This document shows, one piece after another, positions 17,732-26,671 of a stretch of 64,000 nucleotides of DNA (position 1 is the stretch's first letter; each line of letters opens with the position of its first letter). This DNA is from Bordetella sp. H567 (GTDB taxonomy: Bacteria > Pseudomonadota > Gammaproteobacteria > Burkholderiales > Burkholderiaceae_B): positions 3,732,084-3,796,083 of the forward strand of contig NZ_CP012334.1 in NCBI RefSeq assembly GCF_001704295.1, written 5' to 3'. The translations under genes and the position numbers were made by a program. A model generated the notes under the pieces. The model saw only the letters and a program-made list of their open reading frames with translations, was not told where the DNA came from and ran no database searches.

Positions 17732-19420
17732 ATGAGCGCCATGACAAAACATCCGCAACCGCCCATTTTCCAGGCGAGTCCATTGCCCGCGCATCTGCTG
17801 ACCCGCCCGGCCGGCGCGGCGGCCCCCGATCAGGTCCTGCGGCTGGCACTGCGGCTGATAGGCCGAGGCGGCGACGCGGCGATTTTTGCCCGAGCCGCGG
17901 AGCTTGGCGGGCAACATCCCCGGCAGCGGCAGTACCTGGACGCGCAATCGCTGGCAGCGGAATTCGGCCCGCCGCCGGAGGCGCTGGATGCCGTGCGCGC
18001 GTTCTGCGTCCAGCATGGCTTCACCCTGGATCACACGTCGATGGGCGGCCTTTTCGTCACCATCGTCGGCAAGGCAGGAGACCTGGCGCGCGCCTTCGAT
18101 GTCGAACTCTCGATGTATCACCATGAAGATCGCACCTTCCGCGGCTATGCGGGAACGCTCGCACTGCCGCCCGCGCTGGACGCGCATGTTGCCGCGGTGC
18201 TGGGCATGGACGAGCTGGCTTCGCTGCCTGCACGGCAGACCACCACGGAAGACAACACGTGCTGGGTGTCGACCAACTCGAACGGACATAACTCTCCCAT
18301 TACCGTCGCAAACCAGTATTACCAATATCCCACTTCGTACAGCGGCGTCGGCGCGACGATCGCACTCATCGAGGACAATCTTCTGGTCGACCAGGAGAAC
18401 TACACGCAGTATTTCCAATCCTTGAACGAGGATGTGAAGGTAGAACTTATCCATGGCGCGAACAGCGCGGCGAAGGTGGCCGGCGCGAAACTGGCCAGCC
18501 ATACCGACTACAACGGCGAAGCCATGCTGGACATCAAGCTGGCGGGATCGGTCGCGCCTGGCGCGACCCTGGTGGTGTACGGACGATCGGAGGATTATGG
18601 CCACGGCGGCGGGTCGTGGATCGACACGCTGCTGGAGGCCTTCGACAATACGGCGTATCCGTGCAATGTCGCGTCCATCAGCCTGGGCGTCCCGGAGTAC
18701 TGCTGGGATCCCCAATATGCGCAGAGCGTGAACCTGCTGTTTGCGGTTGCGACGCTGACGGGCGTGACCATCTGCGTTTCCTCGGGCGACTACGGCGCAC
18801 GCGGCAATCCCAAGGGCCTGCTCGCACAGAACTGCGCCTTCCCCGCAAGCTCGCCTTACTGCCTGGCCTGCGGCGGGACGGAATTGATTATTTCCGACGA
18901 CCTCGCGCTCGACGGCGAAGTCGTGTGGAACGAGATGAGCCAGGTAGGCCAGAAATGCGCCACCGGCGGCGGCCGCAGCGTGCTATTTCCCGTGCCGGAT
19001 TACCAGCAGGGGCTGGCGCTGCCCGACTCCTTCAACGCCGGACTGCTCGCGGGACGCGCCCTGCCCGACGTCGCGGCGAATGCCGCCATTGCGAGCGGCT
19101 ACGCCATGCAGCCCCCAGGACTGCCGAGCGATTACTACGGCACCAGCGCGGCTGCGCCGATGTGGGCGGCCCTGATCGCCCGGCTGGTCGAGGGCTGCGA
19201 CAAGGCGCTCGGCTACCTGAACCCGTGGCTGTACGCCGGACAGATCGATTTCAGCTCGTCGTTCTGCACGCCCATCACCGAGGGCAACAATGGCGCGCCC
19301 GGCGACACGGTTGCCTTTTATGCGGAGACCGGCAATGTGTGGAATGCCTGCTGCGGGCTGGGGTCGCCCGTGGGCGTGCATATCGCGAACGGGTTGGGGC
19401 TGATGCCGGCAAGACCTTAG
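17732..19420 (+). CDS. Sedolisin (S53) family serine-carboxyl protease
   Basis: A 562-aa kumamolisin-like protease. An activation prodomain spans about 15-170 (LDAVRAFCVQHGFTLDHTSMGGLFVTIVGKAGDLARAF). The catalytic domain has Glu263 and Asp267 (GEAMLDI), the oxyanion Asp353 (SSGDYG) and Ser472 (GTSAAAP), so all residues needed for activity are present. A C-terminal calcium-site-like segment is TEGNNGAPGD. No signal peptide is visible from either candidate start (ATG 17732, or 17741 which is better spaced from GGGAG). Such enzymes are active at acid pH. It contains many cysteines for this family. The stop overlaps a small convergent gene. Confidence 0.9.
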   Translation: MSAMTKHPQPPIFQASPLPAHLLTRPAGAAAPDQVLRLALRLIGRGGDAAIFARAAELGGQHPRQRQYLDAQSLAAEFGPPPEALDAVRAFCVQHGFTLDHTSMGGLFVTIVGKAGDLARAFDVELSMYHHEDRTFRGYAGTLALPPALDAHVAAVLGMDELASLPARQTTTEDNTCWVSTNSNGHNSPITVANQYYQYPTSYSGVGATIALIEDNLLVDQENYTQYFQSLNEDVKVELIHGANSAAKVAGAKLASHTDYNGEAMLDIKLAGSVAPGATLVVYGRSEDYGHGGGSWIDTLLEAFDNTAYPCNVASISLGVPEYCWDPQYAQSVNLLFAVATLTGVTICVSSGDYGARGNPKGLLAQNCAFPASSPYCLACGGTELIISDDLALDGEVVWNEMSQVGQKCATGGGRSVLFPVPDYQQGLALPDSFNAGLLAGRALPDVAANAAIASGYAMQPPGLPSDYYGTSAAAPMWAALIARLVEGCDKALGYLNPWLYAGQIDFSSSFCTPITEGNNGAPGDTVAFYAETGNVWNACCGLGSPVGVHIANGLGLMPARP

Positions 19421-19659
19421 TAGGTCAACGGGTACGGCACCCCGTTTTCGTCGACGGACTCGATGCGATCCACAACAACATCAGCGGCGGTCTTGGCATC
19501 GCTAAGGTCGATGAATGTGTGATCCGTGACGACTCGAAAGAATCGGCCCGACTCAGGCTGACCTTCCTTCTGGGTCGCGACATCAGCAATTGCGGGCACA
19601 TCACCCGACTGGAAAGCGCCGCTAGACACGGTCCAACCGTCAATTTCACGTGCGCTCAT
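19417..19659 (-). CDS. Small hypothetical protein, convergent with the sedolisin gene
   Basis: An 80-aa frame from an ATG with GGAG 7 nt upstream (MSAREIDGWTVSSGAFQSGDVPAIADVATQKEG...). It is acidic, with no signal peptide or membrane segment. The composition looks like a folded soluble protein with beta-rich stretches (GRFFRVVTDHTFIDLSDAKTAADVVVDRI). The TAA overlaps the sedolisin TAG by 2 nt on the opposite strand. I do not recognise a family. Confidence 0.6.
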   Translation of the reverse strand: MSAREIDGWTVSSGAFQSGDVPAIADVATQKEGQPESGRFFRVVTDHTFIDLSDAKTAADVVVDRIESVDENGVPYPLTY

Positions 19660-20296
19660 TCTTTCTCTCCATCTATTTATGCAAGGGGGGATCGTAGCAT
19701 GCCCCCCCAAACGCCCCCCGACGTCCTGCTGTCCGTCGCTCGTCGCCGGACCGATCAACCGCTACATCTCCACGATGAGTCGCATGCCTTCGCGTTGCGG
19801 CCGGCAGGGATGGAACGACAAGGCTCCCAAGCAGACTGCCTACGAAGAACCCGGAGACACGCATGCGATGGGAAGCGAACTCCCGCCACGGACGCCACAA
19901 TCAGGTTCAAAACGCGAATCCCAGACGACAAAAAAAACGCCACGCGGGCGGTTTGATGTCTTTGTTTCCCTAGAAGATTTGGCTCCCCGAGCTGGGCTCG
20001 AAACAGCGACCTGCGGATTAACAATCGGGCGACCAGAAATAACTGAAAGGGGAAACCGCGGCTATATCAATGACTTGCGGGTGTAGCTACCCATAAACCG
20101 GCGGCGGATTTCACATCATTTTGGATCAGCTTTCGGGCATCGTGGACACGTTTTGGCCAAGCCACCGTATTCCTCAATGTCTTACATAAGCGCGCCTTCC
20201 ATTGCCGAAGCAGCCCCAGCGTTCGGGAACAGGCAGGCCACTTTCTGGAAAAACCAATTCCTAGTTCCTCAACGTTGATAGCAATCTGCGGCACAA
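19660..20296. other. Gene-free stretch containing the left island boundary
   Basis: No gene can be supported here. At 19978-20026 lies the partial tRNA-Asn copy that marks the left end of the island. Base composition falls to the right of that point compared with the GC-rich flank. Confidence 0.55.
19978..20026. repeat. attachment-site-like repeat, distal copy
   Basis: A partial duplicate of tRNA-Asn covering the CCA end, acceptor 3' strand, T-arm and anticodon loop region, with two mismatches to 22314-22362. It lacks the 5' half of a tRNA and cannot be a functional gene. Confidence 0.85.
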
Positions 20297-21460
20297 CTAA
20301 GGTCGCGCTGCTCCGGGAGGCACATGAGCCAAGTCGGCCTCGGCCGTCCGCCCCCCAGCGAATAGACTGAGCATTTTCGTCTGAGCAAATCGCGAAAATG
20401 GCTTTTCTACCATGCTGTAGAAGATCGCCCCCGTGACCACTCCGAACGCGATAGATCCAAAAAAATTACACATCGCCGCTTTCGTAGCGTCTTCTATATG
20501 AAGGCTGGAAACCAGCAACCCAGACAGTCGGAACCCAAAGAGATGCGTGAGATATAGCGAATAGGAGATGTCGCCAAGCCATAGAGCCCATTTCGGAGCG
20601 CCGATCTCCTTGGTCTTGGCAAGCAAGACAATCCCGAGAAACAAAGCCGCTAGCGGCGCGCCGAAGCCAGTCATTCCGTGGGGGCTAGGGGAACCCATCA
20701 CGGCCTTCATCAAGATGGCGGCAATCGATAATAGGATGATCAAATAGCTCCACTGCATCGCGGCTGTCGAAGGTAGCCGCGCACCCGAAAGGTAAAGCGC
20801 TCCTCCAAGCAAGCCCGCGATGAAGTCCCACACAATCGGATTGATTGCAACGTTGGCGAAGTTCAGCCAGTGGATTGGCTGTTGCCCGAACGGGTCAAGG
20901 CTGTAGTGGCCACTATGCACCGGATACCAAACCAGAGTCACGGCGAACCAGCATGCCGCAGCGATCCAGCGCCACCGCCCGAAAAACATCGACACAGCAA
21001 GCACGGCATAAAAGTAGACCTCGAAAGTCAGCGTCCATGACACGTTCACCGGCATGCCAAGATACAAGCCAGCATCAGGGTTGACTGGAATCAGAAGCAG
21101 ACTCCGAATGAAGCCTTTTATGTGAGCCCAATTAGAAAGCCACCCAGCGTCCGGCGGAAGCAAAAGTGTGAGCAGACTGACGCACAGGTATAGAGGCCAG
21201 ATTCGGGCCACTCGCTTTATCGCAAATGTTCGGACATATGCGGCCGAGCCGTCGCTGCTTTTCGTTGTAAGGGCCATTATGAAGCCGCTAACAATGAAGA
21301 AGAGATCCACCCCCATGGCGCCCGGGAAGAAGAAAGTGTCCGCGATGAAATGGCCGGTCGGCCCGGGAAGGATGAACCGCGCGTGCACGAGGACTATCAA
21401 TAGGGCTGCAATTCCCCGAAGCGATTGGATCCAGGGAAGGACCTGTTTATTACTGTTCAT
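20297..21460 (-). CDS. Acyltransferase family 3 (OafA/YrhL-like) membrane protein
   Basis: A 387-aa multi-pass protein of the acyltransferase-3 family, which O-acetylates cell-surface polysaccharide or peptidoglycan. The N-terminus has the family motif IQSLRGIAALLIVLVHARF (conserved Arg and His), then GVDLFFIVSGFIM, RVARIWPLY and about ten hydrophobic helices, ending with SYSLYLTH and SMVEKPFSRF. There is no good ribosome site at the ATG. It is the only intact cargo gene of the tRNA-Asn island and has lower GC and more A/T-ending codons than its neighbours, consistent with acquisition. It may change a surface antigen such as O-antigen. Confidence 0.88.
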   Translation of the reverse strand: MNSNKQVLPWIQSLRGIAALLIVLVHARFILPGPTGHFIADTFFFPGAMGVDLFFIVSGFIMALTTKSSDGSAAYVRTFAIKRVARIWPLYLCVSLLTLLLPPDAGWLSNWAHIKGFIRSLLLIPVNPDAGLYLGMPVNVSWTLTFEVYFYAVLAVSMFFGRWRWIAAACWFAVTLVWYPVHSGHYSLDPFGQQPIHWLNFANVAINPIVWDFIAGLLGGALYLSGARLPSTAAMQWSYLIILLSIAAILMKAVMGSPSPHGMTGFGAPLAALFLGIVLLAKTKEIGAPKWALWLGDISYSLYLTHLFGFRLSGLLVSSLHIEDATKAAMCNFFGSIAFGVVTGAIFYSMVEKPFSRFAQTKMLSLFAGGRTAEADLAHVPPGAARP

Positions 21461-21766
21461 TGGCTACCGCGCAACGGTAAATTCTTGCAAAGAATAACGT
21501 TGCGGAACGTTAACATACCTCTCTGAGTGCGCCGTAATCATCGGTTAGTAATGTGTAGAACGGGGTGTCTACCTGACAGGTCTCCAGGAGCAGTTCTCGA
21601 AACCGGTCGGGTTGTGCGCTAGGCCCTACTTCGCCGTTCCGTCAGGTGGCACATCCTGCCTTATCGACGTAGATCGGCCTCGTCCAGTCGCAGGCCGTGT
21701 CAACGATCCGCGTCTTTACCGGCTGAATCGGCAGTTCCTGCACCGGCTTGTTCAGCCTGTACTTAA
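21461..21766. other. Gene-free stretch inside the island
   Basis: A 306-bp region between the divergently placed acyltransferase start and the integrase remnant. No coding potential is supported; the missing N-terminal part of the integrase is not present here in any frame I could read. Confidence 0.5.
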
Positions 21767-22300
21767 CTGGCTCGCAGCGGAGCCAATAGGAAGGGAAGCA
21801 ACCTGCGTCAAAGCGAAATCACCTCGCTGAGGTGGACGCAGGTCGACACGGCCGAGCAACATGCCTATATCACCGCGCCGGGCGCGAAGTCCAAGAAGGC
21901 GCGGGCCGTGCCGCTGAACGCTGACGCCATGCAGGTGCTGCGCCAGCGCAAGGGCTTGGATCCCACGGTCGTTTTCACGCGATCGGAAGTGCCCGACCGC
22001 GAACCCATCGAGATCCAGGCGGTCGACTACCGTGTGCTGACCGGAGCATGCGCCGCGGTCAACCTCGAGGACTTTTACTTCCACGACTTCCGGCACACGT
22101 GGGCATCGTGGCACGTGCAAAGCGGCACGCCGCTGCTTGTGCTCAAAGAGCTTGGCGGGCGGAAGAAAATCGAGACGGTTTCGAAGTACGGGCATCTCGC
22201 GCCTGACCGCCTATCGCACCGCGCGCACGCGGCCACGTTTTCGTCACAGCAGGAAGCGCAAAAAGAAAAACCGCCGGCCAGGGCGGTTTTAATTGCTTGA
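21767..22300 (+). pseudogene. Phage-type tyrosine integrase, C-terminal fragment
   Basis: The open frame starts after a TAA (21764-21766) with no start codon before 21908. It encodes the catalytic half of a tyrosine recombinase: LRQSEITSLRWTQVD (first catalytic Arg), SKKARAVPLNADAM, FYFHDFRHTWASWHVQSG (HxxR) and VSKYGHLAPDRL (Tyr nucleophile region). About half of a typical ~330-400 aa integrase is missing. It ends 16 bp from the tRNA-Asn 3' end, so it was probably the integrase that inserted the island. Confidence 0.85.
22266..22290 (+). terminator. Terminator at the end of the integrase remnant
   Basis: A stem AAAACCGCC/GGCGGTTTT with a 6-nt loop lies inside the last codons of the integrase fragment. 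The flanking A and T runs would let it act in both directions, shielding the convergent tRNA-Asn. Confidence 0.65.
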
Positions 22301-22315
22301 TTCTCTAAACAGTTT

Positions 22316-22391
22316 TGGCTCCCCGAGCTGGGCTCGAACCAGCGACCTGCGGATTAACAGTCCGTCGCTCTACCGACTGAGCTATCGGGGA
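22316..22391 (-). tRNA. tRNA-Asn (GTT)
   Basis: A 76-nt cloverleaf with encoded CCA; the anticodon GTT lies at 22356-22358. The acceptor stem TCCCCGA/TCGGGGA and the T-loop GGTTCGAGC are intact. Its 3' part is duplicated at 19978-20026 as the island boundary. Confidence 0.97.
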
Positions 22392-22408
22392 TCTGTTAGA
22401 GAAGCGAG

Positions 22409-22438
22409 ACTATAGCACGATTTTTTATGGTCGCGCAA
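22409..22438 (-). promoter_or_regulatory. Sigma70-type promoter of tRNA-Asn
   Basis: Read on the minus strand: TTGCGC (22438-22433), an 18-bp spacer and TATAGT (22414-22409), 17 nt before the tRNA 5' end. Confidence 0.7.
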
Positions 22439-22456
22439 ATCCCACTTCACTCGCTG

Positions 22457-23785
22457 TCAGGCGCGCGGGGTGTCGCGCTTGACCTTGATGAACAACAGCA
22501 CCAGGATGGCCGCGCACAGCTCCATCAGGCCGACGCTATACAAGCCCGATGCCAGGCTGCCGGTCTTGTCCTTCAGCCAGCCCATCAGGTACGGCGCGGC
22601 GAATCCGGCCAGGTTGCCCACGGAGTTGATCAGCGCGATACCGCCCGCCGCGGCGGTGCCGGTCAGGAAGGCGGCCGGCAGCGACCAGAACACCGGAAAG
22701 GCGGCCAGGATGCCGATGGCGGCGAACGACAGCGCGTACAGCGCCGCGACGGGACTGCCCAGGAAATAGCCGGTCAGCACCAGCCCGACGGCGGCCGCCA
22801 GGCTGGCCAGCACGCTGTGCATGCGGCGTTCGCCGGTGCGGTCGGAATGGATGCCGTTCAGCACCATGGCGACGGTCCCCAGGATGAAGGGAATCGCCGA
22901 CACGAGGCCGATCTTGAAATTGCCCTGCACGCCCAGTTCCTTGATGATGGACGGCGTCCAGAACGCGATGGTGGCGTTGCCGCTGACGATGCAGAAATAG
23001 ATCAGCGCGCACAGCCACACCCGCCCGTTGAAGGCATCGCGCAGCGACGAATGCTTGGCCGGATCGCGCCTTTCCGCGTCCAGGTCGCGCGCCACGATGG
23101 CGCGCTCGCTATCGTTCAGCCACTTGGCGTCGGCGGGTTTTTCCGGCAGCCAGGCCAGCACGGCGAACCCCGCGAGCACCGACGGAATGCCTTCGATCAG
23201 GAACAGCCACTGCCAGTTCGCCAAGCCGTCGACGCTGGACATGGCGCTCATGATGAAGCCGGCGACCGGGCCGCCGACCACGCCCGCGATGGCGAACGAG
23301 GTCATGAAATAGCCATTGATGCGGGCGCGGCGATCGGCCGGAAACCAATACGTCAGGTAAAGCACCACGCCGGGAAAGAAGCCGGCTTCGAAGACACCCA
23401 GCAGAAAGCGCATCACGTAGAACTGCGTCGGCGTCTTGACGAAGATCATCGCCATGGAAGCCAGGCCCCACAGGATGGTGATGCGCGCCAGGGTGCGGCG
23501 CGCGCCGATCTTCTCCAGCAGCAGATTGCTGGGCACTTCGAACAGGAAGTAGCCGATGAAGAAGATTCCCGCGCCCAGGCCATAGACGGTTTCGCTGAAC
23601 TGCAGGTCCTGCAGCATCTGCAGCTTGGCAAAGCCGATATTGACGCGGTCGATCCACGCCAGCACGAACAGGAAGACCAGGAAGGGAATCAGACGCACGG
23701 CGATCTTGCGATACGCCAGCGTACGCTCGGCCGGGAACGGCGCGCTGGCGGCCCCCCCCGGCGCCGGGGTAACGGTGGATGACAT
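22457..23785 (-). CDS. MFS transporter, anion:cation symporter (ACS) type
   Basis: A 442-aa 12-helix transporter of the ACS/phthalate-permease type, importers of carboxylates. Typical segments: LIPFLVFLFVLAWIDRVNIGFAK (helix 1), FFIGYFLFEVPSNLLLEKIGARR, RFLLGVFEAGFFPGVVLYLTYWFP. An ATG with GGAG 7 nt upstream opens it. It is last in the GntR-DUF2848-amidase-MFS series on the minus strand and probably imports the amide or acid that the amidase acts on. Confidence 0.87.
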   Translation of the reverse strand: MSSTVTPAPGGAASAPFPAERTLAYRKIAVRLIPFLVFLFVLAWIDRVNIGFAKLQMLQDLQFSETVYGLGAGIFFIGYFLFEVPSNLLLEKIGARRTLARITILWGLASMAMIFVKTPTQFYVMRFLLGVFEAGFFPGVVLYLTYWFPADRRARINGYFMTSFAIAGVVGGPVAGFIMSAMSSVDGLANWQWLFLIEGIPSVLAGFAVLAWLPEKPADAKWLNDSERAIVARDLDAERRDPAKHSSLRDAFNGRVWLCALIYFCIVSGNATIAFWTPSIIKELGVQGNFKIGLVSAIPFILGTVAMVLNGIHSDRTGERRMHSVLASLAAAVGLVLTGYFLGSPVAALYALSFAAIGILAAFPVFWSLPAAFLTGTAAAGGIALINSVGNLAGFAAPYLMGWLKDKTGSLASGLYSVGLMELCAAILVLLFIKVKRDTPRA

Positions 23786-23845
23786 GGAATTGCTCCGTAG
23801 GTAGACGAAATGGATAGCCCGCCCCGCGGCGGGGATGTTGTTGAA

Positions 23846-25165
23846 TCAGCCCAAGGCGGGCTCGACCGCGCCCGCCACCTGCAGGATCCGGGCGTCCGTG
23901 CCTTGCAGTCCGCAGACCGCCAGGCCGATACCCGGCTGCCCGGTCGGCAGCGATACGCCGCAGCCGTCCAGGAAATTGATCACGCTGGTATTGCGCAGCA
24001 CCAGCGCGTTGGTTGCGAAGAAGGCCTCTTCGGTTTGCAGGTCCTCGACGCGCGGCGGCAGCACGGCCACGGTGGGCATGAGCCAGGCATCCGCGTCGCG
24101 CAAGCGCTCGGCCGCGGCCGCCATCAGGCGGGCACGATGGTCGATCAGCGTGATGTAGTCGGCCGCCGATTGCTTCTCACCGCGGCGGATGCGCATGGCG
24201 ACCAGTGGGTCATATTCCTGCGCCTTGGCCGCCAGCAAGTCCCGGTGCCAGTGCCAGGCCTCGGCCGCCGTAAAGCCGCCGCCGCTGTTGATGGTCGGCA
24301 ACTGCTGCAATTCCGGAAAGTCGAAGGGTACGATCTGCGCGCCGCGCGCGGACAAGCGCGACAGGGCCGACTCGAAGGCGGCCGCCACGGCTGGGTCTAT
24401 TCCGTCGAAGACGAAGTCGCGCGTGACGTACAGGCGCAATCCCTTCAGGGATGCGGGCCGCGCATCCAGCACTGCGCCGCTCAGGATGCGATCGAGGATC
24501 ACGCAGCAGTCCACGGAATTGGCCAGCGGCCCGGCCGAATCCAGCGTGCGCGACAGCGGCACGGCGCCTCGCAGCGAAACGCGATGCGACGTCGGCTTGA
24601 AACCGGTCAAGCCGCAGAACGCCGCCGGGATGCGGATAGAACCGCCGGTATCCGTGCCCAGCGTGGCCACGGCCATGCCCTTGGCCACGCTCACCGCGCC
24701 GCCGGAAGTCGAACCGCCGGCAACGCGGGCTTCGTCGAAGGGCGCGCGCGGCGTGCCATGGTGCGGATTCAGGCCCAGGCCGGAGAAGGCGAACTCGCTC
24801 ATGTTGGTGCGGCCCAGCAGCACCGCGCCGGCGGCGCGCAGCCGCGCCACGGCGACGGCGTCCTCCGCGGCGGGCGCGGACGAGGCCAGCGCGCGCGAAC
24901 CGGCTGCGGTCACCTGCCCACGCACATCGAACAAGTCCTTGATCGAGACAGGCAAACCGGCGATGGGCGACGGTGCGTTACCCGCGCGACGGGCGGCATC
25001 GCTGGCGCGTGCCGCCTGCAGCGCTGCCTCCGCGTCCACATGGAGGTAAGCCGCGCCGCCCGCCTGGCGGTACGACGCGATGGCGGCCAGGGCCTGCTCC
25101 ACCAGCTTCTCGCTGGTGGTCCGCCCCGCCTGCAGGTCGCCCTGCAATTGCTTGATGGTCTGCAT
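23846..25165 (-). CDS. Amidase-signature family hydrolase
   Basis: A 439-aa amidase of the AS family, which hydrolyses amides through a Ser-cisSer-Lys triad. Seen: PVSIKDLFDVRG (Lys76), AGGSTSGGA (cis-Ser near 152-154) and TDTGGSIRIPA (nucleophile Ser176). A GGAAGGGA ribosome site precedes the ATG. It follows the DUF2848 gene by 28 nt and precedes the MFS gene by 60 nt. The specific amide is unknown; GatA is unlikely because no gatB or gatC lies nearby. Confidence 0.9.
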   Translation of the reverse strand: MQTIKQLQGDLQAGRTTSEKLVEQALAAIASYRQAGGAAYLHVDAEAALQAARASDAARRAGNAPSPIAGLPVSIKDLFDVRGQVTAAGSRALASSAPAAEDAVAVARLRAAGAVLLGRTNMSEFAFSGLGLNPHHGTPRAPFDEARVAGGSTSGGAVSVAKGMAVATLGTDTGGSIRIPAAFCGLTGFKPTSHRVSLRGAVPLSRTLDSAGPLANSVDCCVILDRILSGAVLDARPASLKGLRLYVTRDFVFDGIDPAVAAAFESALSRLSARGAQIVPFDFPELQQLPTINSGGGFTAAEAWHWHRDLLAAKAQEYDPLVAMRIRRGEKQSAADYITLIDHRARLMAAAAERLRDADAWLMPTVAVLPPRVEDLQTEEAFFATNALVLRNTSVINFLDGCGVSLPTGQPGIGLAVCGLQGTDARILQVAGAVEPALG

Positions 25166-25193
25166 GGATGGAGTCCCTTCCGGCGGCGCCGGT

Positions 25194-25871
25194 TCAGTCG
25201 GTAACGGGCAGCACGCGCACGCGGTACGCGTGGCGCAAGCTGCGGTTCAACACGGGGTCGTGCAGCTCGACCTCGAACTGCTCGCCATAGCCCAGCTGGC
25301 CGATGACGGTCTGCGTGCCGCAGTACATGGCGGTGCCCACCGGCAGTCCGCCCAGGCCGGCGTATTTTTCCGCCAACTCGCGCGGATCGCGCAGGCTGGT
25401 CATGGGGCCTTCCTGGTACAGCGCCCGCTGGCCGTCACGCACGCGCCAGGTGCGCGACACCAGTTGATCCCAATGGCCGGCGACCTCGTCGAAGCGCCAT
25501 AGTTCACGGCTGACCGGCTTGGCGCACATCTGCTTGGACACCGTCACGTCATAGGCCTCGACCTTGCGGTCAGTGTGATCCGAACCGATGCCGACCAACA
25601 GGCCCTCCGGCGTGGCCAGGAGCACCGCCTCCACTTCGCCGGAGGAATCCGCGCGGGGAATCTCGATTTCCTCGTCGGTCGTCAGCAGCGATGCCGCCAA
25701 GGGGTAATAGCAAGGAACCGTCGAAGGCGGCTTCACGCCGATCTCTTGCAGTTCGCGGATATGGTGTTGCACGGCCGCCGCATCGCGGCCCGCCCAACCG
25801 GCGATGACCAGGCGATCGATCAGAATTGTGCGGTCGCCCAGTCCGGCGACGTGGAACTTCAATTGCGGCAT
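25194..25871 (-). CDS. DUF2848 family protein
   Basis: A 225-aa protein matching the DUF2848 family by its length and by its IGSDHTDRKVEAYDVTVSKQMCAKPVS core and GTAMYCGT region. The latter resemble the fumarylacetoacetase fold (GSDHTDR for a metal ligand, SK...CAKP, P.GTAMYCGT like STGTP). Function is not established. The ATG at 25871 with GAGGG upstream is the best start. It is co-directional with the amidase and follows the GntR gene, so a role in the same catabolic route is likely. Confidence 0.8.
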   Translation of the reverse strand: MPQLKFHVAGLGDRTILIDRLVIAGWAGRDAAAVQHHIRELQEIGVKPPSTVPCYYPLAASLLTTDEEIEIPRADSSGEVEAVLLATPEGLLVGIGSDHTDRKVEAYDVTVSKQMCAKPVSRELWRFDEVAGHWDQLVSRTWRVRDGQRALYQEGPMTSLRDPRELAEKYAGLGGLPVGTAMYCGTQTVIGQLGYGEQFEVELHDPVLNRSLRHAYRVRVLPVTD

Positions 25872-25935
25872 GGCGATAACCCTCGTGTGATGCCGCGGCC
25901 GCTGGGGCCGCGATGAAAGCCAGGAGCTCCCTCGG

Positions 25936-26637
25936 TCAGATGGAGCGGATGATGTTCTTGCGGAATTCGTCGATGTGGGCGCGGATGGCCTCGCGCGCCG
26001 CCGGAATGTCGCGGCGCGCCAGCGCATCCAACACGGCCATATGCTCGTGGTAGACGTTGGCCAGGTGCTCCGGATCCTGCAGCGACAGGAACCAGAAGCG
26101 CGCCTGCTTTTCGTGCAGCCCGCGCAGCAGCTCGGCCAGTACGCGGTTGCGCGACGCCGCCGAAATGGCATTGTGGAATTTCAGGTCCAGCTGCATCAGC
26201 CCGTTGATGTCCCGGTGTTCGAGCAGCGCGGCGGACCGTTCGACGATATCCCGCATGGCCTGGATATCGCTGCCATGGGCGCGCTCGGCCGCCAGCGTCA
26301 CGCACAGCAATTCATTGCTGAGGCGGACCTCGATCATGTCCAGCACTTCATTGAGAGAAAGCGGCGCGACCAGCACGCCCTTGCGCGGCAGGATGGACAC
26401 CAGGCCATCGCTTTCGAGCCGGTGCAATGCCTGGTGGACGGGCGTCCGTCCCAACCCCAGCAAGGCACCCACCTGGGATTCGTTGATCGCCTCGCCGGGA
26501 CGGAACTCACAGGAGATGATGCGACGCTTGATCTCCGCATAGGCCAGCTCGCGCAAGGCGGCGCCGGAAGACGCCCGGCCGCCCGTTACGGGAGGCGCGG
26601 TGTCCTGCTTCGCGGTCGGGATGGAATTGCTGGCCAT
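25936..26637 (-). CDS. GntR-family transcriptional regulator (FCD subfamily)
   Basis: A 233-aa regulator: winged HTH at about 28-95 (ELAYAEIKRRIISCEFRPGEAINESQVGALLGLGRTPVHQALHRLESDGLVSILPRKGV) and an all-helical FCD ligand domain whose metal-site pattern D...H (LKFHNAI) and H..H (VYHEHMAVLDAL) is present. It probably controls the downstream DUF2848-amidase-MFS genes and itself; a palindrome lies in its promoter region. Confidence 0.9.
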   Translation of the reverse strand: MASNSIPTAKQDTAPPVTGGRASSGAALRELAYAEIKRRIISCEFRPGEAINESQVGALLGLGRTPVHQALHRLESDGLVSILPRKGVLVAPLSLNEVLDMIEVRLSNELLCVTLAAERAHGSDIQAMRDIVERSAALLEHRDINGLMQLDLKFHNAISAASRNRVLAELLRGLHEKQARFWFLSLQDPEHLANVYHEHMAVLDALARRDIPAAREAIRAHIDEFRKNIIRSI

Positions 26638-26671
26638 GGTGATCCATTGCTAAAACGCAAGTGATAATACT

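Larger units (their letters stand above)
19978..22362. mobile_element. Integrated island remnant at tRNA-Asn
   Basis: About 2.4 kb bounded by direct repeats of the 3' part of tRNA-Asn: 19978-20026 and 22314-22362, identical at 47 of 49 positions. The right copy is part of the intact tRNA gene, and an integrase remnant ends 16 bp from the gene's 3' end, the standard layout of tRNA-targeted integrative elements. The only intact cargo is an acyltransferase gene with lower GC than its surroundings. The 5' truncation of the integrase shows the element has decayed or suffered internal deletion. Confidence 0.8.

Noticed and set aside
19978..20045. A second tRNA-Asn gene
   Set aside because: Only the 3' part of the tRNA is present; the 5' acceptor strand and D-arm are missing, so it is an attachment-site copy.
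21612..21830. 72-aa open frame upstream of the integrase fragment
   Set aside because: It overlaps the integrase remnant in another frame, has no ribosome site and no recognisable sequence.
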